Below are positions 45,090 through 57,800 of a stretch of 64,000 nt of DNA, in pieces (positions within the stretch are counted from its first letter, which is position 1; each line of letters opens with the position of its first letter). The notes under the pieces were generated by a model. The model did not search any database and had not been told where the DNA came from. It was given only the letters and a program-made list of their open reading frames with translations. The DNA is from Hemibagrus wyckioides (lineage: Eukaryota > Chordata > Actinopteri > Siluriformes > Bagridae). Location of the stretch: contig NC_080727.1 of assembly GCF_019097595.1 (NCBI RefSeq), positions 12,702,501 to 12,766,500 of the forward strand. The letters run 5' to 3'. Made by a program: the position numbers and the translations under genes.

Positions 45090-46269
45090 TGGTTGCATGA
45101 CTCCTCCGAGTACAAAGAGCACTGCCTGAGCTTTTAAGAGCTGCACGATAGAAGAGGAAGCGGGGAGAAAAGACCACATCCCTAGACTCCTGGCCGCCAG
45201 GCGATGGAGAGATGTTTGGATTAGGCTCAGAGAGATCGGGAGAGAAGAGGACTGAGAGTGCAAGATGGGGCTTATGATGTTTGAAATCTCACCGAAGCCC
45301 TGCTTTTACAGAAAAATAATGGGGCTGCCATGGTTTCAGGGATAATACACATGGTGCATTAGTTTGTTTGCATCCATCCTCAAAGCTAGTGTACTGCACA
45401 TTTTACGGAAAAAAACATGAAAATTTCTCTTAGAGTTAGAGGCTCTGTTCACTTCGTCATCCTTAGCCTTGCTTTTAACTGCTAACTATTAAAAGCTTTA
45501 TGAAGAAACCTGGAACAGAGTGTTTCCATATTCTAGATGCTTCCAAGCAGAACTCATTTAAAGAATAATATGATGAACCCATAGGAGTTCGTAATATAAG
45601 AAACTTTGAAGTGACCCATTTTTCTAAATGTGTAAGCGATATACATTCACCGCATGCACTCGCAGCAAAGAACAGGTTCCTCCAGGGTTCTCTGGATGGT
45701 TATAATTCTGGGATAAACCTGGTCTTTTGTTTGAAAAATGTAAAAGTTCATTTGCACCACAAAATATTTTTCAAAAATTCTCCAGGGTTCTTGTGGACTA
45801 CCCAAAATGTATTAGCAACTAGATCCACTTGTTGAGTATTTATTCTACTTTATTTCTTCAGAACCCTGTATATATGTCTAGTAGTTTTTAACTATGGTTC
45901 TTTATATCACAATTTGAAAATTATTTCAAAATGGTGTTGTATTAAACATTGTTCTAAGTGGAATGCATAGGGACATTTGTTAGGTTTGTTAGATTCCACA
46001 TAAATGCTTTGAGACAAACCAAAGACTGCTTCAGAGTTTTATTATATTATAGATATTATAGTGTTATTATATTATAGATATTTTAGTGTGTATGGTATAC
46101 TTATGTTTTCTCACAACATGTGGAAAACCCTCCAGACTAATGTTTTATTGGCCCAGTTGCATCACCATTCAAGACGCAGGCTCAGAAAAACAATGAATCC
46201 AGACAGAAACTATTTACATATCGACATATTACAATTGCAAATACATATTACATATTATATCATTGCTGT
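43521..46269. other. Unique DNA with microsatellites
   Basis: The part 44517-44564 is a (TC)n(AC)n compound tract, and 45057-45088 is (GA)n. The part 45655-45800 has words of a common fish repeat type (CCAGGGTTCTCTGGATGG, CCAGGGTTCTTGTGGAC), of unknown class. No exon was recognised. Confidence 0.45.
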
Positions 46270-46558
46270 CTCATAGCTCCAGGCTCCCCAGTGTCATCCT
46301 CAGCTTGGGTTATTTTCTGTTTGGGGTTTAATGTTCTCCTCTGTTTGCATGAAGTTCCTGTAGGTTCTCTGGTTTCCTCACAAGAACATTCTAGTAGGTG
46401 AATTGGCTGTTTTAAATTGCCCTGGGTATGAATGAGTGTGTGAAGGTGTATGTGTGTTGTTGCATGATGCCCTGTGATGACCTGACATCCAATCCTGCAT
46501 ATGTTCCCCCATCACACACAGTGTTCCAGTGCTACGCTCTGAATCCACCAGGATAAAG
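46270..46558 (+). mobile_element. DANA/Mermaid-like SINE, diverged
   Basis: GTTTGCATGAAGTTCCTGTA, GGTTCTCTGGTTTCCTCAC, GTAGGTGAATTGGCTG, GATGCCCTGTGATGACCTG, AGTGTTCCAGTGC and ACCAGGATAAAGG follow the SINE body in order. Confidence 0.7.
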
Positions 46559-49500
46559 GTTTTGTTACTGGATATAATTTAGCACTCCAAAATGATAAGC
46601 ATTATTGTAGATCCCTTTTCATACACGAAGGATTTATCTAAAATGTTTACTAGATGTGTGTGTGTATTAGACTAAATGTTGAACATTAGTTCGAATATTA
46701 AACCAAATGGATTGTTTACTTTCAATTATGTAAATGTGATGAAAATCTGATTCCTAACAAATCTGCCAGTTGACCTCAGAAGGCTCAAAATACGATGATC
46801 TATCCTCCCTGTAGGACTCCAGACTCATTAACCCTCTGACCTTGGCTCTCACCATTAGACCTCCGTGCCCTTTGACCTTAGCCCTGTCCTCTCACACTTG
46901 TACACTGAGCTTCAGGTCTAATCCGTGTGAAACGATTCTCTCTGGCTTGATAGACATGACTCATTAAAGCCCCGCTGAGCCATAATCAGAGTAATGAATG
47001 AATGGTCGTGATTTCTACACTCCCACACCCATGAGGCTGCGGCAGAGTCACACTGCACCACACTCACTCACAGAGCATCATGTCATTCATTTGAGGGCAG
47101 ATTTGTGAAAGGACACTCAGCGTTCATGACAGAGCCGGAGAATCTGTTCTGATTTGCAGTTTTATCATCTCGCTGGGCAGCAAACATCACCTCAGTGCTG
47201 AAGCTGTAGGAGTCGGCTCCTCTTGTCCAAAGGTTTTGACCCTTACTTTGATCTACCTCCAGTGATTCCTGTTCTTTTTTTTTTTTTTTTTTGGTGACGC
47301 TAAGCTCTTCCTTAAAGCCCGACAGGATGTTTCCTCTCCTTACTCACCTCAGTGAACAGGCTTACACAGCTGTGCTTTTCATTCACTTATATAGGCTGAT
47401 CTTTTTGCCAGAGATTTTACAACAAAAAGAGGATAAAAGGCTTGTGACCTTCTATAAAAACTTTAATTGCTTTGCAATTCCTGTCCATTATTACTGTATT
47501 TTAACCTTGTGCATAACATTCTGGCAAATAATCCAATGTAGATGGTTTCTCTCTTCGACACAAATCAGATAAGACATGCTTCATGTTCAGCTTTGTGCTA
47601 GAACAATGGACACAAACGAAGCTAAACTGTATTAAAGCACCTTTCTCATCAAAAATATAAGACTAAATATGAGTCTTGAAGCATATACAGTTCATCAGTG
47701 ATGTCTCTCACACACACACTCACACACACACACACACATTGATGTGGACTAGAATAAAGTAGGACTTACTGTCATCTATAAACATGGATAAAAGTTTTAA
47801 ACTTCACTGAACACTGGAACCTTATTTATAGGGGTCGCTATCTTTAACATCTTGAATCCTTTTTTCTTCCTTTTTTGGTAACGTAGTAACATTCTCCACA
47901 CACCTCTCAAAATTGACAGGAAGAAAGCTGGAAGTGATGAACATGTTCAAATACTTTCATTAATATGAAATAAAACTTAAATGTCTACATATAGACAGAA
48001 AAAAATTCTGTATGTGACTAAAAATTCATTTCTGCTGCATAAAGCTGTTCGTTTCTGATCGTGTGCAGAAAGATCTTCTGGCCAAAAATACAGTTTTTTT
48101 TTTTTTTTTTGCATGAATGACACCAGTAAACATAGTGTTAGGTTTATAGAAATCAGAGTACAGATACAGCTTCCAAACTTTAAATGATTTTTGCAAAATT
48201 AAAGTTAGAATTACAAAAAATAAAACTTGCAAATTTAGGGTTCTGGAAAAACACAACCCAGAGAAGCCTGCAGGTGCTTGTGTTTAGATGATTTTAGGAA
48301 TTTTTTTTTTTATCTTTTTTTGTTTTAAAGTTGTTATTCATGTGGCTATTCACATACAGCTTCCAGTGTTGGGAATCTAGCAGGCCAAGCTATAATTCTT
48401 TAGCTTCAGGGCAAAATAAAATAAAAGCAAACTTTGTTAATGAAAAATATGGAAATAGGGTGAATTTCATTTTTATTTATTTTTTTTTACCAAATTATTC
48501 ATGTTTATATTTTGTGTCTTTCATTGCTGACTGATTTGTTTCCTTAAATAGTGTTGAAATCTCTCCTCATTGTTTGCAGAGAGACAGATCTGTAATGTTG
48601 CTGAAACGGTGCTTTTATGCCATTTTATGAAATTTCTTCTTAATACGTATGAACAGACCTGGCATAGAGACACTTCAAATGCTAAAGAGGTGATTTGCAA
48701 TATGGAGTTATTTCAGCTGTAATTTGTGTGACTTTTTCACTGTTAAAAATGCTTACACCAACAAAACATATGCATTTTGTATTGCCTCTCCTTCATGCAT
48801 GCTGCATCTGTAAATACTGCTGGTGTGCTGCTGGGAAGACGAAAACTAAAATGTTCAAAGTCAACAATTATGCAAAACCATTTCCTTGTCATATTCAGCA
48901 TGCCAAGTTCCTCAATCTGGCTGACTGGGAAGATTTTTACATACATGTGCTCCAAATGACTAATGCACCGCTAATCGTCTTGGCCTTTTAGCACATCCTT
49001 ACAAATGCTTTTTTGGCGCAGAGGCTGTGCTTTTTGGCTCGGTCTCTCCATCACTCAGCTTCCCGTTCCACGTCGACTCTCCCCGTGCATGGCTTCGCCC
49101 CAGTGTCTGGCATCAGTCAAGCTGAAACGCTCAGCCACCCGTCTTAACCCCGGACACAGAGAGAGGTGTCAGGGTTGGATACACCGAACAGAAGAAAGGG
49201 ATTAAAGAAGTTCTTAGAGAGAAAATGAGATCTGGCCATTATAGAGACTGTCCTAACACAGAGCTAAAGAGATGGAGGTCCAGACCTCTGGCCTTGCGAC
49301 TCATGCGGCTGTGAGCATTAAGGGCCATTAGTGAGCATGTCACTACTAATAAGGAGTCCATTCTACACAGCTGAGAGCTTATACAGGAAGGAATGTGCAG
49401 CTTTATCTGGCTTTTCTCTTTAGGGAAAGGTGGCCATCTTTAGAGTGACGTTGTGGAGTCTTGTTAAGATGCAAGCATTTTCATTTAAAATACACTATTA

Positions 49501-50068
49501 TATACTTCAGAACAAGTTAGGTATGCTTTAGTTATAATATGCTTTAGTTTTAAAACATGAATTCACACCATGGAAAGGGATTTTTTTTGGATAATCTACT
49601 ATTGAGGCACACTATTTGCTTTTTTTTGGTTTTCTTTTTATGAAAACTTCCCAGAAATGCTCCATCTGGTTGATATTAAAGATATCAGGACTGGTATCAT
49701 ACAGGACACAACAAAAAAAAAAGTGCTTGCGAGTGGTCAGGTATGAAGCTCACCAGTCAAAAGAAAGACATGTTCAGTATCATGAACTTGTCCAGCACTG
49801 TCCATAATGTTTACAGCATTGTTAATAGGATACACAATACCATCATCTCAATTGTATCTGTTTAGAGCTCAGAATATCTATATCCAGATTTAAACAAAAC
49901 TGGGCATGGCCTAAATGTTGAATATTAACCCTACCACTAGATAACACTGGTTAAACTGGGAAAAGAGAACACCATTCTGACAGTTTCTCATCACTCTAGG
50001 CCATAGCTGTTTAATTGGTTTGTGTTTTTTATAATCCTGCCTGTGCTAAAAAAATATTTGCCTCCAAT
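46559..50068. other. Unique DNA, no recognisable gene
   Basis: The parts 46780-47200 and 49005-49330 are GC-balanced. Poly-T runs occur at 47275-47292 and 48095-48110, and (CA)n at 47706-47740. The frames at 47291 and 48695 have no domain. No known repeat was seen. Confidence 0.45.
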
Positions 50069-50305
50069 GATCCATTTTCTGCATCACTTACCAAGAGTCA
50101 AAGTAAACCTGGAGCATATCCCAGGGGACTTGGGGCATAAGGCAGGGACAATGTGGATAGGGTACAAACCCATCGCATGGCATACACACACACCCATTCA
50201 CACACTGCAGACAATATAAAGATGTCTTGGACTGGAGGAGGAAACAGAGGATCCAGAGGAAACAAGGGGACACAGAGTGACGGAGGGAATCAATCCCCAA
50301 CCCAA
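50069..50305 (-). mobile_element. DANA/Mermaid-like SINE, minus strand
   Basis: The minus strand has GGGTTGGGGATTGATTCCC (head end), TTGTTTCCTCTGGATCCTC, CTCCTCCAGTCCAAGACATC, CAGTGTGTGAATGGGTG and the TGCAGAAAATGGATC tail. Confidence 0.75.
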
Positions 50306-51189
50306 CACACACAACAGGGACAATATTCCTTATTAAAGATATAACTTTAATTACAGTGCCCTCCTTAATTACTGGCACCCTGTTTTGTTGTAAAGAATAC
50401 ACACAATAACTATACATTTCCACTCAAACAGCAGGTAAAGCTGGGGTGAGGTCAATTCTAAACCCTAGGTAAAATTGCCCACTAAATTAAATAACAAAAT
50501 AGAACATACTAGCAGTCTAAAGCACCAGAAAACTTGACCAGGCAGTTACTATGTAATGTAATGCACAATGAAATAAGTATGCCCAGAAATGTTGAGGCAC
50601 ACTTCTCTAAAAGTCTCTGAAACAAAACAACAAAAAAGCATTGTATATTTTTTTTAAAAATATGAATAATGTATTTGTACTCGGTTATATCCTTAATCCC
50701 TAGTAACCACCTGGTCAGAGCTTCAGTAGTAGTCTAGTTGCTTATGAAAGCTTATGAGTCCATCTTATTCATACATAAATAGTTTTACCACAAGTGCTGC
50801 ATTTGCAATGCCTGGATTATGGACAGCCTTGTCTACACTTTCGCAGACCTTTTGCTTTCAAGCCATCTGGCAATAGGTACCATAATATCCGCATCTCATT
50901 ACTTGCTTACATTACTGTTACCCACATCAGCACCTTCCTGCACAGTCCCCATTCTGGACGGTTCCCACTCACTGCATATGTTTACTACATCTATTCATTC
51001 TATGTGCTGTTCCATTTATATGCTCCTACTTACCATTCAGTTTGCAGTCACATTGCTTTTCGTTTTCCATTAATGCTGTTTGGTTGATCCTGATATTGCT
51101 CCTGTTCTGTCTAATCGTATACACAGTTTTCTTGTTTTGTCTGCTATGTTGCATCACATCCCTAGAGGCATGATATTTCATCGCACTGC
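50306..51189. other. Unique DNA; short Tc1-like end at 50355-50385
   Basis: TACAGTGCCCTCCTTAATTA followed by CTGGCACCC looks like the terminal repeat of a fish Tc1 family with ends of this type. The partner end was not found. The rest is unrecognised. Confidence 0.4.
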
Positions 51190-51270
51190 ATAATTCAATA
51201 CAATTTGATTTTATTTATATGGTGCTTTTAACAACAGACATAGCAGAAAGCCTAAAATTTCCTCAACACA
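51190..51270 (+). repeat. Fragment of the repeat seen at 13320-13990
   Basis: ATAATTCAATACAATTTGAT and ATATGGTGCTTTTAACAACA resemble the family's start. Confidence 0.55.
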
Positions 51271-51488
51271 CGGGAGAAGACAATTTGTCTGAAATGGCAC
51301 ACTACAGTCATCGCTCACAGAAAGCTTGCTGCTTCTCAGCATTTTACTTTCTATTTCTACGTAAAGCTGAATTCTAAGTTGTGATTGGTAAAAAGGTGTT
51401 GATTAATTTGCTGTAACAGCAACTGTGCAGCTGAAAATCATAGACTTATAATAATTTGCTTATTGTAATATGTTATATTTCTATAATA

Positions 51489-51953
51489 CACCAATCAGGC
51501 ATAACATTATGACCACCTGCCTAATATTGTGTGCCCCCCCCTTTTTGCTACCAAAACAGCCCTGATCCAGCAAGGCATGGACTCCACTAGATCCCTGAAG
51601 GCACCAAAATTAGCAGCCTCCATGGGCCCCACCTCGAAACTTAAGGTATATGTACAGGACTCAAAGGATGCTTACAAGACTTAAAGCACACTTTTGATAG
51701 ATACTGACCACTGCAGACCGGGAACACCCCACAAGAGCTGCAGTTTTGGAGATGCTCTGATCCAGTCGTCTAGCCATTACAATTTGGCCCTTGTCAAACT
51801 CGCTCAAATCCTTACACTTGCCTATTGCTTCTAACACATCAACTTTGAGGACAAAATGTTCACTTGCTGCCTAATATATCCCACCCACTAACAGGTGCCA
51901 TGAGATAATCAGTGTTATTCACTTCACCTCTCACTGCTCATAATGTTATGCCT
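51489..51953 (-). mobile_element. Mariner-type MITE, second copy, minus strand
   Basis: TA is at 51487-51488, and the end CACCAATCAGGCATAACATT is the inverted repeat of the family. The other end is cut at ATGTTATGCCTG. On the minus strand it follows the copy at 603-1082: GTGAATAACACTGATTATCT, GGTGGGATATATTAGGC (as GTGGGTGGGATATATTAG), GGCAAGTGTAAGGATTTGAG and GCCAAATTGTAATGGC. The jump into the deleted part falls at the same point (after TATCTATCAAAAG). Here the 3' part is more complete than in copy 1, with CCATGCCTTGCTGGATCAGG. Confidence 0.9.
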
Positions 51954-53599
51954 GTATACATGTATATGTAACATATGTTTTTACATTTATGTAATGAGTC
52001 TCTATCATAGGTAAAGTTTTCTGACAAAACGTCTGAGAGAGAGAGAGAGAGAGAGAGAGATGGGAAACTAGAGACTATTTATAGCTGCTATAACATAAAT
52101 GACAGCAGAAATGAACTTGCTTCAAATTACATCAGTAAATTTTTACATCTGCAATCTGTAATCAGTAAAATCTTGTTACTCTGCTTCATCACAGCACCCA
52201 GTTGTGGATTATTTCACAGCATGCCCTAAAAGGATTTATTTCTTAATTAATTCACCTTTCTGTCTTTTTTTTTTTTTAAGAGAACCGGATATGTTTTTTT
52301 TTCTTAAATACCACAGTGTTGGGTTGAGAACATTCCTACAAGGTGGACATCCCAGGTGTCTAATAAAGTGGCCATTAAGTATAGTGTGTAAATGCTGCAC
52401 TGCTGAGAATGTTCACTAGCTAAATAATATACCCCTGTTGTGCTCTATTTACACTGATTAGTAACTGTGTACCTACGAAATCCATACTGTGGCTAATGAG
52501 TGGAGCTACAAGGAGCTATGTATAATCTGTTCAACATTTCACTGAAGCATCGTGCGCTTCCTGTAAGGTTCAGCCACAGAGACACCAGCAGGGGACGCTG
52601 TGTACACTGTTCAGGGTCATTTACTGTGGCATGTATGATGGAATGTGCCTGGTGTCTCTAGTGGGTAGTTTTCATCCATCCCATCTGTTTAATGCAACCT
52701 TTGAACATGCGCATAAGAATATAAATGGAAATGACAGAACATTTGACAAATGTCGCTAATGTCTTTTGGCGTATGGATACTGAGAAGATGAGTTAAAGGC
52801 TAATCTGGCGGCAGATTGTTTGGAATAAATGATGGCGGTGTTTTCCAGCTTGTCTGACTTTGCGATTTTGGCTGGTGTCCTTTTCGATGACGTTAGCTTG
52901 TTGCTACTTTGCAGAATATTTAGCAGAGTCACAAAGGTTCCCATCACCATCATTGTGCCAAGTGGCTTCACTTCATCCAGCTGTTCTATCTAGCTGTTCT
53001 GCTTCAGGGGAAGCAAGAGGAGGCAAAACACCCAAGGACTTTATCATTGTTAGTTTGGAGCTCATCTGACACATGACATCACGATCAATATGCAGACCGT
53101 GTAGAAACTGAATTTGTTTTATATAAGGCCACTTCAATTTCGTAGAAAAATGTCCTATGCAAAGGACAATCAAAGATGTCAATCAAAGGACATATTTAAA
53201 AGGATTTACTAAAATAAAGCATTACTTATTATTATTTTTTTAATTTTCAAAAGCATTATTAGAACTATACAAAAATCAATTTCAATAGTTTACTTTGAAA
53301 TCTTTGAAGAATTTTGGACAAAAATGTTTATTGTGTATTTAAATATGGCATGTCACTTTTTATGATGCTTAATAAAAGTTGGTGAGATACATTGAATTGT
53401 TTACATTTCCTTCTAAAAATTTGGATGTGACTGTACCAGTTTTAGATCTTACACAATAACCATTTGAAAAAACAAAACACACAAACCAGCAAGCCACTAT
53501 ACTGTGACATTAACTGTTCTCTCTGGCTGCTTTATAGTCATACTCTAAGACTAGCCTATTGAACAGTATTAACAGAAATAATAATGTTTAGGGGCGTAA
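51954..53599. other. Mostly unique DNA
   Basis: The part 52034-52062 is (GA)n. The part 52345-52392 (CTACAAGGTGGACATCCCAG, GTGTCTAATAAAGTGGCC) resembles the right end of a Tc1-like family. The word CCAGCAGGGGACGCT at 52585-52599 is one mismatch from a CTCF consensus. No exon was recognised. Confidence 0.45.
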
Positions 53600-53796
53600 A
53601 AATGTACAGGAGTCTCATGTAGCCAGACCTTCAGAATGACAGCAGAATGTCTGTACTCTATAGCAGCATTTATTGGCCAAGGACCGCCCAAGAGGGTGTC
53701 TGGCTGACATGTAAAGCAGCCAATCACAGTTTGTTTTGTTCAGGGTCATGTTTAGGGGTGTGAAAATGTAAAGTCAATGTATACAAAAACAGACCT
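53600..53796 (-). repeat. Unnamed dispersed repeat, copy 2 (~195 bp)
   Basis: The minus strand repeats 25036-25230 in full: GACTTTACATTTTCACACC, CATGACCCTGAACAAAACAA, GCCAATAAATGCTGCTATAG, TCTGAAGGTCTGGCTACATG. In this copy the words GTTTAGGGGCGTAAAAATGT (53588) and GTTTAGGGGTGTGAAAATGT (53749) stand as direct repeats on both sides, which suggests a tandem unit of ~160 bp. Confidence 0.8.
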
Positions 53797-54283
53797 ACTA
53801 CTGCACTACTACAGTGCAACTACTAATTGTTCATTTAAGAAAGTTTTATGAGATTAATGAGTCTAAACTCTGAATTTCACAGCACCTGGAAAATCAGTGC
53901 TCATTGTTCACAGCTGTAAAAAAGACGACTTCCTTCTTCCATGAGGGAAGTAGAGCATCACGCCGGCTTTGTTTCCAGACGGACTGTTAAAAAAACGTGG
54001 CACACACGTTTCCCATAAATTCTGTAGAATCCGTCCAATCAGATGATGACTTTAAAACTCCTGAAGTGGTTCCAGTTTTGTGTGCCATATGCCTCAGACG
54101 TTCAGCCAACAGTTTGAAGGCGGTTTGAGACTAAGGATGATGTTATGACATTTGAGTTTTCAAAAACATGCAGTTTACCCATCTACATGAAACAATTATA
54201 ATGTATCCACATTTGAGGCTGCTTGACACATTTGAGGCTGCTTGACACATTTTGAGGCCAAAACATATATACGAATCAAGCTG

Positions 54284-54325
<42 letters not shown>

Positions 54326-56595
54326 GTGTGTGTGTATCTGGACGAGAAACATCCTACAGTCAGTTCTTCAGACTGTGCAGGGTTCAGAGAGAATAGGCTT
54401 CTCTGCAAATCTTCCACATCCTAACCCTCCTCCTCCCCACTGACCCGAAGCTTTCACAGCGTGCAGAAATACGCACTTATTATATACACACCCTGCTGTC
54501 TGTAAACATAAATTAGCATGGGGATGACACCGAAACGGCAGACTCCTGCTTTAGCACAATCACCGTTTTCATCTTCTGTGTTTTTTTTTTTTTTCAAAAA
54601 GCACACACATCAGGAAGACTTTGAAAAGCGATTCTTAACGTGGATGTGTGTCAGGGCTCTATCTGGTTATCAGGCACTGGCACTGATGGCCAGACTGTTT
54701 AATGCGAGTCATTAAACACTTAGCATGAAGGGAATGTGTGTCGCCGTCACACAGGTGTTCCTTTGCCCCCCGAAGCTCACTGTTTACATTCTGCTTCTTT
54801 TTTTTCTCAGGCTCTAAAGCAAGTGCCATTGCTTCAAGTGTGTTAGCTTAGCTTATCTAAATTAGCTGCACTCCTAGTATTTGGCCTGCCTGGTCTAAGG
54901 GGCTTATTGTTATCCATTTATATACCCTATTTGCACATTTTCCCCACTCTTTTGTGCCTGTAATTTGTTGTGCAATCATTCTTCTGCCCATGTTGACACA
55001 TATCCACACACATTCTCACGCTGGAAATCCTTCTCTGGCACTTCCTCAAACATAATGGATTGTTTGAGCAGCAAGATAAACAGGTTTGGTGACCTGCGCT
55101 TGAGGGATGAGATCACTGGGTCGCTGTGCATGATTTATGGGCTCCAATGACAAATTGTGTCGGTTTTCTATGGTGTAATGATCAATCGAGCTGACCGAAA
55201 GTAATCTGTGGATTCAGCTGTGCCCCACCTGCCCCCACACCTTCACAGATGAGAGACTTAGGTCTTTAATTTGACCCTTATCAGCCTGAACATCTACTCA
55301 GGCCAGACAGAGCACGGGGGTCAAGAAGAAGAAGAAGACCGCATTTACACTGGAGGTGCCAATAAATCCTCAGTGTTTATGCCATGTTGTTTCCGTCCTC
55401 CATGACGTCTACATTTATACGAGTGCATCTGTGTTCATTAAGTAACAGAGAGCTGCGGTTTCCACTTTAACACGTCGTCTAACAGATCATTAGTCTGATT
55501 CAAAGGTTAATTGGCTTCAGGCAGGGTTTAGCAGGACGTAAATAGGTCACAGTGCGAACCATCATTCAATTACAGATCACAGTGATGTACCAGCATGAGT
55601 TTTGCACGGAATGTTCGAGAGCCATACGACTCGAGGAATGCGGACAGGAATTTCAGAGTTGTTCTTCTATTAGCTTTAGGGATGTGTTTGTGTGAATCTG
55701 GTTGTTTTTCCTGCAGGGGTTTTAAAATAACTTGGTACCAAGTTCAAGGCTGAGTGAATACAATCTCTAAATCTCTACAATCTCTAAATCTCTCTCTTTT
55801 TTTTGGAAAATAAAATCAGTTTTGTAAAACAAACTAACAAGCCAAATGTCCCCATAGGTTCAAAAGTGTCAGAGATTTCTACGCTTGTGGGGTCATCTGG
55901 ACCATACTGAGATGGTAAAACATGACCACATCTGAACCACCCACCCACCAACACACACACAAAAACAGGAATCCTTCCTGAATTTTACATGCTTGCCACA
56001 GCTGACACGGCTATTATGGCAGATATGCCATACTGTGGCATTTCCCCTTTTCTATTCCAGTCATGTTACAATTGTTGTGAGGGGAAAAAACCCTATTAAA
56101 GCACTTACTATTTGCTCCTGTTCTAATTTAAAAGTTAACAAGATAAAAGTTGCTAACTTTACCTGTTGTCAACAAACTTGCTTGGTTGATGTAAATAAGA
56201 AAACATTTCCTATTAATTTCTTCAATCTTCAACATACATTTTCTAACATAAACATGTCTGACACATTTAGTAAGAAGATTTTGGGCTAGATATAGACATT
56301 AAGTCATTTAGAAATATCTGTTAATAACTGATAACGCTATAGCCAGCTAGCTAAAATGATCCTCACAGCATTTCTGAACAAATTTTTAATTGACGCTCAT
56401 ACATTATCCTCACAGCTGATGCTATATACAGGTAGCTAAATTAAGCCTGAGAGGGTTGAAAATGAGATGGTTTCAAATTCACATTCACAAATCTTCATGA
56501 TTTTCACTGTTAATACTATAGCCAGCTAGCTAAAATAAACCAGACAGGATTTCTGATAGGATTTTTAATTCATATTTATAAATCTGGAACTTTTC
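53797..56595. other. Unique DNA with microsatellites and two conserved-looking blocks
   Basis: A 19-bp duplication (CATTTGAGGCTGCTTGACA twice) lies at 54210-54248, and (AT)n then (TG)n at 54285-54334. The parts 55040-55320 and 55440-55620 are complex and evenly composed and could be regulatory. A ~60-bp direct repeat (CTATAGCCAGCTAGCTAAAAT) occurs at 56337 and 56518. No exon was recognised. Confidence 0.4.
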
Positions 56596-56915
56596 AAGAA
56601 ATGAAGCTGAAGCGTTTTGAATGGCTCTTACAGTCCACTGAATTGAAAATCTGTAGGTAGATCTTAAACATGCTTTGCATGCTTCGCATATCTCAGAGCT
56701 AGAAACGGTTTGCAAGGAAGTGCGGGTGAAAATTCATCAAACGAGAATCAAAAGGTTCCAAGCTTGCTATAAATATGTTTGCAAGCTGTGAAAAGGCAGT
56801 GTTACCTAATCTCGACTTGAACATTTTTCACATGTCACTTTCAATGATTTTTTTTCTTCATCAAATATGTAACAATGCATCAACATTTGCAGAAACTGTT
56901 CTTTAAAAAAACCCA
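56596..56915 (+). pseudogene. Tc1 transposase C-terminal relic and 3' end, family of 5802-7419
   Basis: It follows 6967-7330 in order: AAGCTGAAGCGTTTTGAATG, GTAGGTAGATCTTAAAC, ATGCTTTGCATGC, CAGAGCTAGAAACGGTTTGC, AAGGAAGTGCGGG, GCTTGCTATAAATATG, GTTTGCAAGCTGTG, then CATCAACATTTGCAGAAA in the 3' terminal region. The Glu of the triad lies in a damaged stretch, and several shifts break the frame. The rest of the element is absent. Confidence 0.85.
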
Positions 56916-57470
56916 CATTATTAGGAACACATGTGCAACTGCACATTCATGCAGTTATCTAATCAGCCAATCATGGGGCACCAGCACGGTGCATAAACAA
57001 GAATGCATCCTACAGATATATGTCAAGAGCTTCAGTTAATGTTCACATCAAACATCAGAATGAAGAAAAAATGGTTGTTGGTACCAGAGGGGCTGGTTTG
57101 AGTATTTCAGAAACCACTGATCTCCTGAGATTTTCACACGCAATAGTCTGTAGAGTTTACACAGAATGGTGCGAAAACACCCATAAGAAAGGTCAGAGGA
57201 AAATGGGCAGGTTGGTTTGAGCAGCCAGGAAGGATATAGTAACTCAAATAAACATCTCAGATTGCACAACACATCAAAACTTGTGGTAGATGAGCTACAA
57301 CAGCAGAAGACCACGTATGATTTCACTCCTGTCAGCCAAGAACAAGAAACAAGAGTCTATCATGGGCACAAACCCATCCAAACTGGATCGCTGAAGATTC
57401 ATGATAGTCCCAGATCCTTGTTTTTGGCTGACAGGAGTGAAACCTGATGTGATTCTCTGCTGTTGTAAAA
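56916..57470 (+). mobile_element. Tc1-like relic with an inverted internal repeat
   Basis: The start CACATTATTAGGAACACATG and TCTAATCAGCCAATCATGG are the 5' region of a known fish Tc1-like family. A transposase N-terminal remnant follows (57020-57220: VGTRGAGLSISETTDLLRF, then YTEWCE). Near the right side the 48-bp stretch 57298-57345 (starting CAACAGCAGAAGACC) recurs inverted at 57419-57466 (ending CTCTGCTGTTG). The whole lacks the catalytic region. Confidence 0.85.
57020..57220 (+). pseudogene. Tc1-like transposase N-terminal remnant
   Basis: The frame carries the first helix-turn-helix of the family: VGTRGAGLSISETTDLLRF and SHAIVCRVYTEWCE. The frame is open for 66 codons only. No catalytic residue is present. 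It is related to the shorter relic at 32090-32300. Confidence 0.8.
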
Positions 57471-57643
57471 GAATATTCCACTCATAAATATACACACACA
57501 CTTTTTTTCGGAAACCCTCAGATATTTTTTACTTTTTTTTACTGAGGCACTTTAAAAAAGTTAAAGTTATTCTAAAAATATAAATATAATAAAATCAATC
57601 CCTAATAAATAAATTAATAAATTAATTAATTAATTAATAAAGC

Positions 57644-57800
57644 ACCAGCACTTCCAAGCTGCCACTGTTGGGCCCTTGAGCAAGGTCGCCAACCCACCCT
57701 GCTCCAGGGGTCCTGTATAATGGCTGACCCTGTGCTCTGACCCCAAGGATGGGATATGTGAAGAAATTACACTGTGCAGTAATGTATATGTGACAAATGA
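57644..57800 (+). mobile_element. tRNA-headed SINE, second subfamily, head missing
   Basis: AAGCTGCCACTGTTGGGCC, CTTGAGCAAGGTCGCCAACC, CCACCCTGCTCCAGGGGTCC and GTGCTCTGACCCCAAGG match 40868-40960 in reverse complement. The tRNA-like part is replaced by an (TTAA)n-like run. Confidence 0.82.
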
